Shown here piece after piece: positions 40,823 to 50,604 of a DNA stretch of 64,000 nt (positions are counted from its first letter, which is position 1; every line of letters begins with the position of its first letter). This stretch comes from Marinovum sp. GTDB lineage: Bacteria; Pseudomonadota; Alphaproteobacteria; Rhodobacterales; Rhodobacteraceae. The stretch lies in NCBI GenBank assembly GCA_022447495.1, contig JAKVBH010000001.1, positions 1-64,000 of the forward strand, given 5' to 3'. A program made the position numbers and the translations under genes. The notes below the pieces were generated by a model, which had not been told where the DNA came from, ran no database searches, and was given only the letters and a program-made list of their open reading frames with translations.

Positions 40823-41320
40823 ATGGCACGCACGATTGATTACGGCAACTTGATGCACCGCGCGATGCGTGGATTGATCAAGGACGTGCTGGATGGCGTG
40901 GCCGCTGATGGTCTTCCCGGTGAGCACCACTTCTTCATCACCTTCGACACGGGCCACCCCGACGTCGAATTGGCCGATTGGCTGTCGGACCGCTATCCCG
41001 ACGACATGATGGTGGTGATGCAGCATTGGTACGACAATCTTGAGGTCGGCGAGGATGGCTTTGCCGTAACCCTCAATTTCGGTGACCGCCCCGAGCCGCT
41101 CTACATACCGTATGACGCGATCAAGACCTTCATCGACCCCTCTGTTGAGTTCGGCTTGCGGTTTGAGAACCAAGACGATGATGACGATACCCCGATGGAG
41201 CCCGCAGAGACGATCACATCCATCGATGCGCCCGAACGCGCGGAGGAGACCGTCGAACAAGATTCTGAAGAGCCCAAGAAAGACGCTGACGTCGTTAGCC
41301 TTGATGCCTTCCGCAAGTAG
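40823..41320 (+). CDS. sspB: SspB family protein (ClpXP adaptor for ssrA-tagged substrates)
   Basis: 'IDYGNLMHRAMRGLIKDVLDGVAADGLPGEHHFFITFDTGHPDVELADWLSDRYPDDMMVVMQHWYDNLEV' and acidic tail ending 'VVSLDAFRK'. Confidence 0.93.
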   Translation: MARTIDYGNLMHRAMRGLIKDVLDGVAADGLPGEHHFFITFDTGHPDVELADWLSDRYPDDMMVVMQHWYDNLEVGEDGFAVTLNFGDRPEPLYIPYDAIKTFIDPSVEFGLRFENQDDDDDTPMEPAETITSIDAPERAEETVEQDSEEPKKDADVVSLDAFRK

Positions 41321-41424
41321 AGTGAATTTCGTGTGACATAGGAACGCCGCGCCCACCTGGCGCGTTGCACGGCGCGGCACCATTGGATATCGGCATACCA
41401 ACGCCTACCGATGGAGAAAGCCCC

Positions 41425-42816
41425 ATGTCCGCCACCCGCACAGAAACCGACAGTTTTGGTCCACTCGAAGTCCCAGCCGACAAGTACTGGGGCGCGCAAA
41501 CCCAACGCTCGATCATGAACTTTCCCATTGGCTGGGAGAAACAACCGATGGCCATCGTGCGCGCCTTGGGTGTTATCAAACATGCCTGTGCCATGGCGAA
41601 CAAGGAACTTGGCAAACTTCCGACCGACTTGGCCGATGCGATGATGCAAGCCGCCACTGAAGTGCACAAAGGCAAGCTTGACGAACACTTCCCGCTTGTT
41701 GTCTGGCAGACCGGTTCTGGCACACAGTCGAACATGAATTCAAACGAGGTCATCTCGAACCGCGCCATTGAGATCTTGGGGGGCGAGATGGGCTCCAAAA
41801 GCCCGGTGCATCCCAACGATCATTGCAATATGGGGCAATCGTCAAATGACACCTTTCCAACGGCGATGCACATTGCCACAGCCATGACCGCGCGCGATGT
41901 GTTGGTACCTGGTTTGGAAAAATTGCACGCCGCTATGGCGGCGAAAACTGCGGAGTTTGACGGCATCATCAAGATCGGCCGAACCCACACCCAAGACGCC
42001 ACGCCATTGACCCTTAGCCAAGAGTTCGGCGGATATACTCATCAAATTGCCATGGGCATTCAACGTGTGAAGGACGCGCTGGGCCGTATCTATGAATTGG
42101 CCCAAGGTGGAACAGCCGTCGGAACTGGACTGAACACACCAGTTGGCTGGGACACAATGGTGGCGTCCAATATGGCCAAGATCACCGGCCTGCCTTTTGT
42201 CACCGCACCCAACAAGTTCGAAGCGCTGGCTGCGCATGACGCCATGGTCGAGATCTCTGGCGCACTCAAAACCGTGGCTGCCTCTCTCTTTAAAATCGCC
42301 AACGACATCCGCCTTTTGGGCTCCGGCCCCCGTTGTGGCCTGGGCGAACTGATCTTACCCGAGAACGAGCCCGGCTCATCGATTATGCCAGGCAAGGTGA
42401 ACCCAACCCAGTGCGAGGCGCTCACTCAAGTTTGTGCACAGGTGATGGGCAACGATGCGGCCGTTGGGTTTGCAGGGTCACAAGGTCACTTTGAACTGAA
42501 CGTTTACAAGCCAATGATGGCTTATAACGTTTTGCAATCAATGCAGCTTTTGGGCGATGCCGCATCTGCGTTCACAGATAATCTCGTTATTGGTTTGCAG
42601 GCGGACAAGGATCGCATCGAAAAGCTCATGCGCGAAAGTCTCATGTTGGTGACGGCGCTGGCGCCTGAGATCGGCTATGACAACGCAACAACCGTGGCCA
42701 AGACCGCGCACAAGAACAAAACTACCCTCAAAGAAGAGGCGATCGCACTGGGATTCGTCGACGAAGAGACATTTGAACGCGTGGTTCGTCCCGAAAACAT
42801 GGTCGGGCCAAAGTGA
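41425..42816 (+). CDS. fumC: Class II fumarate hydratase
   Basis: '[21 protein letters not shown]', '[24 protein letters not shown]' signature (GSSxMPxKxN). Confidence 0.97.
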   Translation: MSATRTETDSFGPLEVPADKYWGAQTQRSIMNFPIGWEKQPMAIVRALGVIKHACAMANKELGKLPTDLADAMMQAATEVHKGKLDEHFPLVVWQTGSGTQSNMNSNEVISNRAIEILGGEMGSKSPVHPNDHCNMGQSSNDTFPTAMHIATAMTARDVLVPGLEKLHAAMAAKTAEFDGIIKIGRTHTQDATPLTLSQEFGGYTHQIAMGIQRVKDALGRIYELAQGGTAVGTGLNTPVGWDTMVASNMAKITGLPFVTAPNKFEALAAHDAMVEISGALKTVAASLFKIANDIRLLGSGPRCGLGELILPENEPGSSIMPGKVNPTQCEALTQVCAQVMGNDAAVGFAGSQGHFELNVYKPMMAYNVLQSMQLLGDAASAFTDNLVIGLQADKDRIEKLMRESLMLVTALAPEIGYDNATTVAKTAHKNKTTLKEEAIALGFVDEETFERVVRPENMVGPK

Positions 42817-43028
42817 GCGACCAACCGGTCAACCTAAACCGATTCCGGAAACAAAAGGCTCGGGCGGAGAAACGCGCTCGAGCCGACGCCAATGCTGCCA
42901 AATTTGGCCGGACCAAGTCAGAGCGCGCGGCTCAAGACACCGAATCCGTCAAAACAAAACGATATTTGGATGGTCACGCCGTGGAAAAGCCCGAGAACGG
43001 CGGCAATCCTTCCTCAGAGACGCCGTAA
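42813..43028 (+). CDS. DUF4169 family protein
   Basis: '[38 protein letters not shown]'; overlaps the fumC stop. Confidence 0.85.
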   Translation: MSDQPVNLNRFRKQKARAEKRARADANAAKFGRTKSERAAQDTESVKTKRYLDGHAVEKPENGGNPSSETP

Positions 43029-43077
43029 ACGAACTATACACCAATTGCATCTAATTCTAGGAGCATGGGTGATAGGT

Positions 43078-43245
43078 ATGGAATTCCAACAAAATCAAAT
43101 TGATCGGAAACGTCTTCGTGTGCGTAATTTACGCAGGGCACGTAGATACATTCAAACTGGTGATGGGGCCCTCGCGCGTGTTTTGCGCGCTTACCAAGCC
43201 CAAGAGGCCCGCACCCAAATGAGAGGCTTTTTGCCAGAGGCATGA
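43078..43245 (+). CDS. Small basic ORF (55 aa) coupled to the RHH gene
   Basis: MEFQQNQIDRKRLRVRNLRRARRYIQTGDGALARVLRAYQAQEARTQMRGFLPEA; its TGA overlaps the downstream ATG (ATGA). Confidence 0.4.
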   Translation: MEFQQNQIDRKRLRVRNLRRARRYIQTGDGALARVLRAYQAQEARTQMRGFLPEA

Positions 43246-43463
43246 ACACACGTCCCAAAAAACGTTCTTTGACCTTGCGAGGGCACCGGACGTCGGTGTC
43301 GCTGGAAGACGATTTTTGGAGTGCTTTTCGCGAGATTGCAGACATCAAAGGCACGCCCATCAACGCGCTTGCAGCGCAAATTGATGAAGACCGAGGAGCC
43401 GACTGCGGTCTCGCCTCAGCGATCCGTCTCTTTGTTCTCGAACATTACCGCAAAAAACCATAA
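43242..43463 (+). CDS. Ribbon-helix-helix domain protein
   Basis: 'KKRSLTLRGHRTSVSLEDDFWSAFREIADIKGTPINALAAQID' resembles RHH_4. Confidence 0.85.
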   Translation: MNTRPKKRSLTLRGHRTSVSLEDDFWSAFREIADIKGTPINALAAQIDEDRGADCGLASAIRLFVLEHYRKKP

Positions 43464-43493
43464 CGCCTCCACGACGTAAATCGCAGAGGCGTT
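43462..43493. terminator. Terminator-like hairpin between convergent genes
   Basis: AACGCCTC-(16 nt)-GAGGCGTT, perfect 8-bp stem between the RHH gene (+) and fbaB (-). Confidence 0.55.
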
Positions 43494-43536
43494 CAAAATC
43501 TTTAGGGCCTTCTAGTAGGTGTCCGCAGTATCCGCG

Positions 43537-44418
43537 TCACGAGGACGCCGCATAGATTTTGCCGATATTGCTGCGCAGTGCCGCGCTGAACGCATCATCG
43601 GATTGCTGAGCCGAAAGACCTTCTGTTAACGCCCGCGAGAAGCTGGCAATCATCTTAGGGTTCTTCGATAATCGCGCGCAGGCGTCATCGGTGGAATACC
43701 CCCCCGAGAGTGCCACTACGCGTTGAACGCGCGGGTGATCAGCACATACGTCATAGAGACCCGCTTCGTCCGGAATGGTCAGCTTGAGCATAACATCGGC
43801 CTCGACAGTCGCCAATTGCGCCATGATCTCATCGCGCAGCATGGTTTCGGCCACTGCCTTGGTCTCGGAATGAATGTTCACCTCAGGTTCGATAATCGGC
43901 ACCAGACCGGCAGCGCAAACCTCAGCCGCCAGTTCAAACTGTTGTGCGACATTCGCTTTAATCCCAGCGGCATCGGCCTCGTGGATCACCGAACGTTCCT
44001 TGGTGCCATATATGCCAAAAGACACTGCGGTTTTCAGCGTCTCTGACAGGCCTGCGATGGGTTTCATCAACTGAACACCATTGGCGGTCTCTTCAAGCCC
44101 CTTATCGATCTTGAGAAACGGCACGATCCCTTTCTGAGAGGCGAGGTATTCACCCACAGGCATGCCATCAATAACCTCATGCATCGTGCGTTCGAACAGG
44201 ATCGCACCCAAGATTTTTTCCGAGGTAAACCCCGGTGCCAAGATGATCCGCGCGCGCATCTCCTGCATCAACGCAAACATCTCTTCGTCATTGGCATAGG
44301 CTTTTTCTTCGATGCCATAGAGCTTCAACGCTTTGGGTGTGGAGCCACCAGATTGGTCGAGAGCTGCGATGAAACCGGGCGCTTCGGTCATCCGTGCGCG
44401 TTGATCTGGGTTCAACAT
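43537..44418 (-). CDS. fbaB: Class I fructose-bisphosphate aldolase
   Basis: 'GFIAALDQSGGSTPKALKLYGI', 'AAEVCAAGLVPIIEPEVNIHSETKA'. Confidence 0.95.
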   Translation of the reverse strand: MLNPDQRARMTEAPGFIAALDQSGGSTPKALKLYGIEEKAYANDEEMFALMQEMRARIILAPGFTSEKILGAILFERTMHEVIDGMPVGEYLASQKGIVPFLKIDKGLEETANGVQLMKPIAGLSETLKTAVSFGIYGTKERSVIHEADAAGIKANVAQQFELAAEVCAAGLVPIIEPEVNIHSETKAVAETMLRDEIMAQLATVEADVMLKLTIPDEAGLYDVCADHPRVQRVVALSGGYSTDDACARLSKNPKMIASFSRALTEGLSAQQSDDAFSAALRSNIGKIYAASS

Positions 44419-44498
44419 GAAGAGGTCCTTTCGAAGTGACTAGAGGCCCGATTAAGCCAATTGGACGCCAGCGCAAAGGCACTGACTGAAGTTTAACG

Positions 44499-45875
44499 CT
44501 AACACCATCCGCGACGGGCCAGACGCAGGTAGATGCCATCCTTAGCCCGCACCGTCAGATGCGCCACGGGCACCGGCGGTGGCCGGCCAGTGAGGCTGAC
44601 CTCAGTGGTGGCCACCAAACGAGACAGAAGTAAAACGCCTTCTGCCATGGCAAAGCCCGCTCCAGTACACACCCGCGCACCCGCTGAAAATGGCATATAA
44701 GCCGCGCGCATGCATGATTTTCCGTTCTCTGTATGAAATCGTGCAGGATCAAAGCCGTCTGGATTCTCCCATAGCCGTTCGTGGCGGTGCAAGTGCCAAG
44801 GGCTGAGAACCATTTGGCTGCCAGGGCGTTGGTTGCGCTCACGAAAGCCTTCTGGGCAGGTGTTTTCGCGCACCATCATTGGCACTGGAGGATAAAGTCG
44901 CAGCGCTTCGCGGAACACGTCTCTGGCGATTTTAAGCTTCGAGAGAATGGAAAAATCAGGGGCACTTTGATCGGCAAACGCAGCTTGCGCCTCCGCGGCG
45001 ACCTTGTCTTGCCAATCTGGGTAGAGCCCCATGAGGTAGAGCGTCCACGCCAACGCGGATGCAGATGTTTCGTGACCAGCAAGAAAGAAGATCGCCACTT
45101 GGTCCACCATCTCTTCAGTGCTGAAGGTTTCACCTGTTTGTGGGTCTTGGGTGGTCATGATCTTAGTGGCCAGATCGTTCGGCGCCGTGCCTGCTTCGAT
45201 CTCTGCCATACGGGCCGCGGTGAGCTGGGTGATTAATGCGCGAATTTTGGCGGCTGAGGCTTTGGTCTGACGAGAAAAGCCGCGCGGCACCCACTTAGGA
45301 ATTGGGACAAAGGCCCCAAGGTTAAGAATCGGCTGAGAGCGCTGATATGCGCGAAAGTGACGGAAGACCTCAGTCGCAATCTCATGGTCAATCGGGATCG
45401 AAAACAACGTGCGAAAGATCACGTCCGCTGCGGCATGAGACATGTGCTCTTCGATCTCGACATCGTGTCCTATCTCCTGGTGCAGCCGCGCCTCAGCAGC
45501 ATCCGCAGCGGCCCACATGGCGGGAAACGCGTCGCGAAGCCTGCCACCTTCAAACGCTGGGTCAATGATCCGCCGCTGGCGTTTCCAGGTCTCACCGTTC
45601 GTCAAGAAAACCGAATTGCCCAACAAAGGTCGAAGCCCTTCGCCGATCCGGTCGGACTTTGGAAAATCGTCGGGCCGCTCTTTGAGCACAGTTTTTACAA
45701 GTGCTGGTTCATTCAAGAGATAGGATCGAAAAAACGGCGTGCGGAATTCCGCCATCCAAGCGCGATAGAGCCGCGCGGGCTGCGCCGAAAGAAGGTCACG
45801 CCGAAAGAGCTTTACGTATTGCCATAAGCTGACACGATCAGGCCGCGACGGAGGTTTTGGAGGCATCGGTCTCAT
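44499..45875 (-). CDS. Cytochrome P450
   Basis: I-helix 'FLAGHETSASALAWTLYL', ExxR 'FREALRLYPPVP', heme loop 'FSAGARVCTGAGFAMAEG'. Confidence 0.95.
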   Translation of the reverse strand: MRPMPPKPPSRPDRVSLWQYVKLFRRDLLSAQPARLYRAWMAEFRTPFFRSYLLNEPALVKTVLKERPDDFPKSDRIGEGLRPLLGNSVFLTNGETWKRQRRIIDPAFEGGRLRDAFPAMWAAADAAEARLHQEIGHDVEIEEHMSHAAADVIFRTLFSIPIDHEIATEVFRHFRAYQRSQPILNLGAFVPIPKWVPRGFSRQTKASAAKIRALITQLTAARMAEIEAGTAPNDLATKIMTTQDPQTGETFSTEEMVDQVAIFFLAGHETSASALAWTLYLMGLYPDWQDKVAAEAQAAFADQSAPDFSILSKLKIARDVFREALRLYPPVPMMVRENTCPEGFRERNQRPGSQMVLSPWHLHRHERLWENPDGFDPARFHTENGKSCMRAAYMPFSAGARVCTGAGFAMAEGVLLLSRLVATTEVSLTGRPPPVPVAHLTVRAKDGIYLRLARRGWC

Positions 45876-47119
45876 GGCGCCATGTCCGTGTAGCAATTGA
45901 CTGGCGCTTCGATGCGCGATTTGGACGGCGGGCGGTTGGCATAACGGTCCGCCAAAGTGAATGGGCCCGCTGTGATTTGAAAGTAATCATAGTCTTTGGG
46001 GCGATCAAAGGCGCACAGATATTGAAAATGCAGCCTGAAATAGCGTCGTTTGAGGTCTTTCCAACGCTCGGGGCTCAGTGATTGCGTAAACGCAGCAGAA
46101 AACACAATTGGCCAGCGTTTGCCGCTCCGAGGGGCAATGCCGCTGACGGCCACAGGATCACAAAGCGCAAAAGCGCAGCCGTCTCCGGGCGCGGAGACAT
46201 CCACCCATATAATGTCGCTTCGCTGGCAGAGTTCGTGAAGATCTCGCCGCAACCGCTGTGCGCGGGGCAGAAAGGACACCATGGGCACCACGTGTCCAAG
46301 CGAGAGAAAAGCCAAAACTGCTCCCTGCCCTTGCAAGCCCTCTCGAGTTAGATCAGCAAGGATTGACACGCCCAAATGCGCGCCAGAGCTGTGACCCACA
46401 ACCAACACCTCATCGACATCGGACGCCAACGCCTCTTGGATCGCGATCTTGAATTCCCCCATCCGCGCTTCAAGCTCGGGTGGGTTAGCCCCCTTGTAAC
46501 GCGCAGAATATGAATAATCATGCATCAGATAATAGACGAAGAACTTATTGTCCCACCGTCGCAGCAAATCGAGAAACGCCCAGGCTAAACCAAGCCCGAG
46601 TGCAACGCCCAACCACCAGGAGCAACTCCCAAGGGCCACCACGCCCCATGTGCCCGCGCCCCGGGCCAACCCATATACGATGAGGGCTGCCAACTGGGCC
46701 TGGATGAGCAACATCACCACCGGATAGAGCGCCGCGATAACAGGGCCCTTGCGCAAACGCATCAGGCGGAAGAGCGCGCCCGAACCGATATACGCCCAGG
46801 CGGTGCGCAACATAGCGCCATAGGTGGCCAAGATTGTATGGCCCATGGAGGTTTTCACGATGTCCGACCAAACGAGGACGTCGATCTCGGTCTCGGTCTC
46901 CAGCCCATCGATACAGTTCGAAACGCACCACCCATAGCGCCCGCCCCCCTGTTTGGGGCGCAGAGTCACCTCATAGTCAGAGATGCGCGCTTGTTCCGCG
47001 GACTCCTTGCGATAGAGTTCTCTGTACCGACGCGGGTGAAACGGGTCATAGCCCGGGATGTAGAACACCCGGCGTCGGCGCACATGCTGCGCAGTTGTTT
47101 CACCCTCAGACCTGGTCAT
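45872..47119 (-). CDS. Predicted membrane-associated alpha/beta-hydrolase-like protein
   Basis: 'VFYIPGYDPF' N-terminus, central TM pair, nucleophile-elbow-like 'VLVVGHSSGAHLGVSILADL'; overlaps the P450 gene by 4 bp. Confidence 0.8.
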   Translation of the reverse strand: MTRSEGETTAQHVRRRRVFYIPGYDPFHPRRYRELYRKESAEQARISDYEVTLRPKQGGGRYGWCVSNCIDGLETETEIDVLVWSDIVKTSMGHTILATYGAMLRTAWAYIGSGALFRLMRLRKGPVIAALYPVVMLLIQAQLAALIVYGLARGAGTWGVVALGSCSWWLGVALGLGLAWAFLDLLRRWDNKFFVYYLMHDYSYSARYKGANPPELEARMGEFKIAIQEALASDVDEVLVVGHSSGAHLGVSILADLTREGLQGQGAVLAFLSLGHVVPMVSFLPRAQRLRRDLHELCQRSDIIWVDVSAPGDGCAFALCDPVAVSGIAPRSGKRWPIVFSAAFTQSLSPERWKDLKRRYFRLHFQYLCAFDRPKDYDYFQITAGPFTLADRYANRPPSKSRIEAPVNCYTDMAP

Positions 47120-47193
47120 GGTACGGACATACCTCGCCTTTTAGGCGAGTTTATGGCGCGAAACCCTTTCTGAAAAGCGAATCGCGCTGCAGG

Positions 47194-48066
47194 CTAGCCC
47201 ACCGAATTCAATCGCTTAATCAGACTAGATGTGTCCCAACGGTTACCACCAAGCTTTTGAACATCCTTGTAAAACTGGTCCACGAGCGCCGTTACCGGCA
47301 GCGAAGCACCAACCTCGTCTGCAGTATCAAGACAAATCCCCAGGTCCTTCCGCATCCAATCAACCGCAAAGCCGTGTTCAAAATGGTCATCAAGCATGGT
47401 TTGAAACCGATTGATCATCTGCCATGACCCCGCAGCACCGCCACCAATGACATCGACCACAGCCGCCCCATCGAGGCCAGCCTTCTGGGCAAAATGTAGG
47501 CCCTCTGAAAGACCTTGGACGAGCCCCGCGATGCAGATTTGATTGACCATTTTTGTGAGCTGGCCAGATCCACTCTCGCCAAGGCGGCGACAGGCTTTGG
47601 CGTAGGACATTATCATAGGTTCCGATTTGGTATAGGCCACTTCGTCGCCACCACACATAACGACCAATTGGCCGCTTTCTGCCCCTGCTTGGCCGCCTGA
47701 GATGGGCGCATCAACAAAAGACACCCCGTCCTCTGCCGCCGTCGCGTGGAGTTCGCGCGTGACTTTTGCACTAACCGTGGTGTGATCGACAAATGTCGCA
47801 CCGGGGGCCATGCCCGCGAAGGCGCCGTTTTCCCCCAGGCACACGCTCCGCAGATCATCATCGTTGCCAACGCACGCCATGACAAAGTCACAACCCTCTA
47901 CCGAGGCGCGTGGCGTCTCGGCGAATGTGCCCCCATGTTCGATGGCCCAAGCTTCCGCTTTGGACGTTGTGCGGTTGTACACCTTCACCTTATGGCCCGC
48001 TTTCACCAAGTAGCCTGCCATTGGATACCCCATGACCCCCAGACCCAAAAATGCGACTTTTGCCAT
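47194..48066 (-). CDS. NAD(P)-dependent beta-hydroxyacid dehydrogenase (HIBADH/GLYR family)
   Basis: 'MAKVAFLGLGVMGYPMAGYLVKAGHKVKVYNRT', 'DAPISGGQAGAESGQLVVMCGG', 'GQLTKMVNQICIAGL'. Confidence 0.93.
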   Translation of the reverse strand: MAKVAFLGLGVMGYPMAGYLVKAGHKVKVYNRTTSKAEAWAIEHGGTFAETPRASVEGCDFVMACVGNDDDLRSVCLGENGAFAGMAPGATFVDHTTVSAKVTRELHATAAEDGVSFVDAPISGGQAGAESGQLVVMCGGDEVAYTKSEPMIMSYAKACRRLGESGSGQLTKMVNQICIAGLVQGLSEGLHFAQKAGLDGAAVVDVIGGGAAGSWQMINRFQTMLDDHFEHGFAVDWMRKDLGICLDTADEVGASLPVTALVDQFYKDVQKLGGNRWDTSSLIKRLNSVG

Positions 48067-48144
48067 GCCCGTCTCCTCGCGTTTTGACATTTCCAATCTT
48101 TCGGGAGTAGCTACCCGTCGAGAAGCCAAAAGCAAGGGGCTAGG

Positions 48145-50604
48145 ATGGTAATCGTGTTTCGGTGGTTGGTGCGCATCGCCAGCGCGAGCATTGTTTTGAC
48201 CGTGTTGGCTGTGGCGATGACCTACTATCTCGCCTCGCGGTCACTGCCGACATATGACAAGACGTTAAATGTTGATGCATTGACTGGGCCGGTTGAGATT
48301 GTCCGGTCCAACGCAAACGTGCCCCACATTTTTGCAAGCAATGACCCCGATGCGTATTTTGGATTGGGCTATGCCCACGCCCAAGACCGACTGTGGCAGA
48401 TGGTCGTTTTGCGTCGCACGGTTCAAGGTAGGCTTTCAGAAGTCTTTGGACGACGAACACTGATCTCAGATACGGTTCTCCGGCGGCTCGACCTTTATCC
48501 TTTGGCCGTCCAATCAGTCGCCGACCAAGATGCCTACACCATTAGCGCACTTGAGTCCTACGCGGCGGGCGTGAATGCGCGAATCGCAGAGATCAATGAG
48601 GATGCACTGGGGCGCGGAGCGCCTGAATTTTTTATTTTCAACGCGCCTGTCGCGCCGTGGCGGCCCGCGGATTCGCTGGCGATCATCAAGCTCTTGGCCC
48701 TGCAACTCACAGGCCAGGCCGATTCCGAAATCTTGCGCGCACGCACATCATTGATCCTCTCCAATGAAGGCCGTCTTCAGGACCTCTTGCCAGATGCACC
48801 GGGAACAGGTGTTGCCGACCTCCCTGATTTTGCCAGCCTGATACCAAGCGTTGCACCTCGCAACGTGGCCCAAAGCAGGCTTCCAAAATTTGCGCCATGG
48901 AGCCGAACGCCCCTTGCCGGTGCCTCAAACGCCTGGGCGGCGGCGCCAAAACGATCTGCCTCTGGCGGCACACTCTTAGCCAATGATCCACACCTCGGAC
49001 TTTCGGCCCCCGCGGTTTGGTATTTGGCGCGCATAGATTTGGAAACCGGGGGCGTCATGGGGGCGACAATCCCCGGCATTCCCACGATCATGGCCGGGCG
49101 TTCTGAGCGCTTGGCCTGGGGGTTAACCTCAGCATACATAGATGACCAAGACCTCTTTGTCGAAGCTTTGAACCCAGATAATCCAGAGCAATATCAAACA
49201 CCTGGAGGATTCAAAGACTTCGAAACGCGTCGTTCAATAATTGAGATAAAGGACGAAACGCCCATAACATTGTCCCTGCGCTGGACGGACAATGGACCGG
49301 TTCTGCCACCCTCGTTTTTGGACGTGGGATTGGTGACGCCTCCGGGCCATGTCGCTACGCTTGCATGGACTGCTCTGTCGGCAGATGACACCACGATGAC
49401 TGCGGCCTTGGGGCTATTGCGGGCAGGGTCCGTGGAAGAAGCCATCGCTGCAACGGAAGGCTTCGTGGCGCCAGGGCAAAACATGCATTTTATCGACCGA
49501 GAACGCATCGCGTTGCAAACGGTTGGGCATCTGCCGCGGCGTTCCGAACGACACCAATCACAAGGCCGTATGCCCAGCCAAGGTTGGCGCGTTGAGAACC
49601 GATGGCAGGGCAGCCTGCCCTATTCCGACAATCCGCGTTTTGTGGATTCCGCCGGGGGCATTGTCGGCAATACCAACAACAAGACGGTTGAGCGTCCCTT
49701 CCCCAAGCACGTCTCCTACACATGGGGTGACACACAGCGCGTCAACCGCTGGGAACGTTTGATCCAGGCGCGTGAAGTTCATACGCGCGACAGCTTTATC
49801 GAAACACAACTCGACACAGTAAGCTTCACGGCTCAAGCCTTGCTTCCCCTCGTTGGCCGTGAGCTTTGGTTTACCGGGGAAGCAGCACCCGAGGGTACGA
49901 TTGAGCGCGAACGCCAACGCGCGCTGACCCTGTTGGCGGAATGGAACGGCGAGATGAACGAACATCTTCCCGAGCCTTTGATCTATGCCTCTTGGATGCG
50001 TGCGGTTCAGGACCGTTTGATCCGCGACGACCTTGGCCCACTGGCCGATGCGTTCACCCATGTCGAGCCTTTGTTCATAGAACGCGTGTTCCGCAATATC
50101 GACGGTGCCGCGGCCTGGTGCGATGTGATCCAAAGCTCGCTGGAAGAAAGTTGCGCCGATATTGCCCGTCTTGCACTCGACGATGCGGTTGTCTGGCTCC
50201 AAGAGACCTATGGCACGTCCTTGGAATCTCTGCGCTGGGGAGATGCACACCAAGCGACCCAAGACCACCAAACCTTGGGAGAGGTGCCCGTGCTGCGCTA
50301 TATCGTGAACATTCGCCAATCAACTTCGGGAGGGGACAACACACTCAACCGAGGCCGGACATCCGGCGAAGGCGAGAACCCATTTCTCAATGTCCATGGA
50401 CCCGCCTATCGCGGTGTTTATGATTTTGCGGATCCCGATTCCTCGGTGTTCATCATCTCGACCGGACAATCAGGACACTTCTTGTCGCGCCACTACGACG
50501 ACCTCGGCACATTGTGGCGCCGTGGAGAGTACATCCCGATGTCCCTCGACGCGGACTTAGCCCGCGCCGCTGCCCGTGGAACGACTATGTTGATCCCTAA
50601 TTAA
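48145..50604 (+). CDS. Penicillin acylase family protein
   Basis: 'VPHIFASNDPDAYFGLGYAHAQDRLWQMVVLRRTVQGRLSEVFG', catalytic Ser region 'ASNAWAAAPKRSASGGTLLANDPHLGLSAPAVWYLARID'. Confidence 0.95.
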   Translation: MVIVFRWLVRIASASIVLTVLAVAMTYYLASRSLPTYDKTLNVDALTGPVEIVRSNANVPHIFASNDPDAYFGLGYAHAQDRLWQMVVLRRTVQGRLSEVFGRRTLISDTVLRRLDLYPLAVQSVADQDAYTISALESYAAGVNARIAEINEDALGRGAPEFFIFNAPVAPWRPADSLAIIKLLALQLTGQADSEILRARTSLILSNEGRLQDLLPDAPGTGVADLPDFASLIPSVAPRNVAQSRLPKFAPWSRTPLAGASNAWAAAPKRSASGGTLLANDPHLGLSAPAVWYLARIDLETGGVMGATIPGIPTIMAGRSERLAWGLTSAYIDDQDLFVEALNPDNPEQYQTPGGFKDFETRRSIIEIKDETPITLSLRWTDNGPVLPPSFLDVGLVTPPGHVATLAWTALSADDTTMTAALGLLRAGSVEEAIAATEGFVAPGQNMHFIDRERIALQTVGHLPRRSERHQSQGRMPSQGWRVENRWQGSLPYSDNPRFVDSAGGIVGNTNNKTVERPFPKHVSYTWGDTQRVNRWERLIQAREVHTRDSFIETQLDTVSFTAQALLPLVGRELWFTGEAAPEGTIERERQRALTLLAEWNGEMNEHLPEPLIYASWMRAVQDRLIRDDLGPLADAFTHVEPLFIERVFRNIDGAAAWCDVIQSSLEESCADIARLALDDAVVWLQETYGTSLESLRWGDAHQATQDHQTLGEVPVLRYIVNIRQSTSGGDNTLNRGRTSGEGENPFLNVHGPAYRGVYDFADPDSSVFIISTGQSGHFLSRHYDDLGTLWRRGEYIPMSLDADLARAAARGTTMLIPN

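Noticed and set aside
49558-50319. 253-aa minus-strand ORF
   Set aside because: Antisense to the penicillin acylase CDS.
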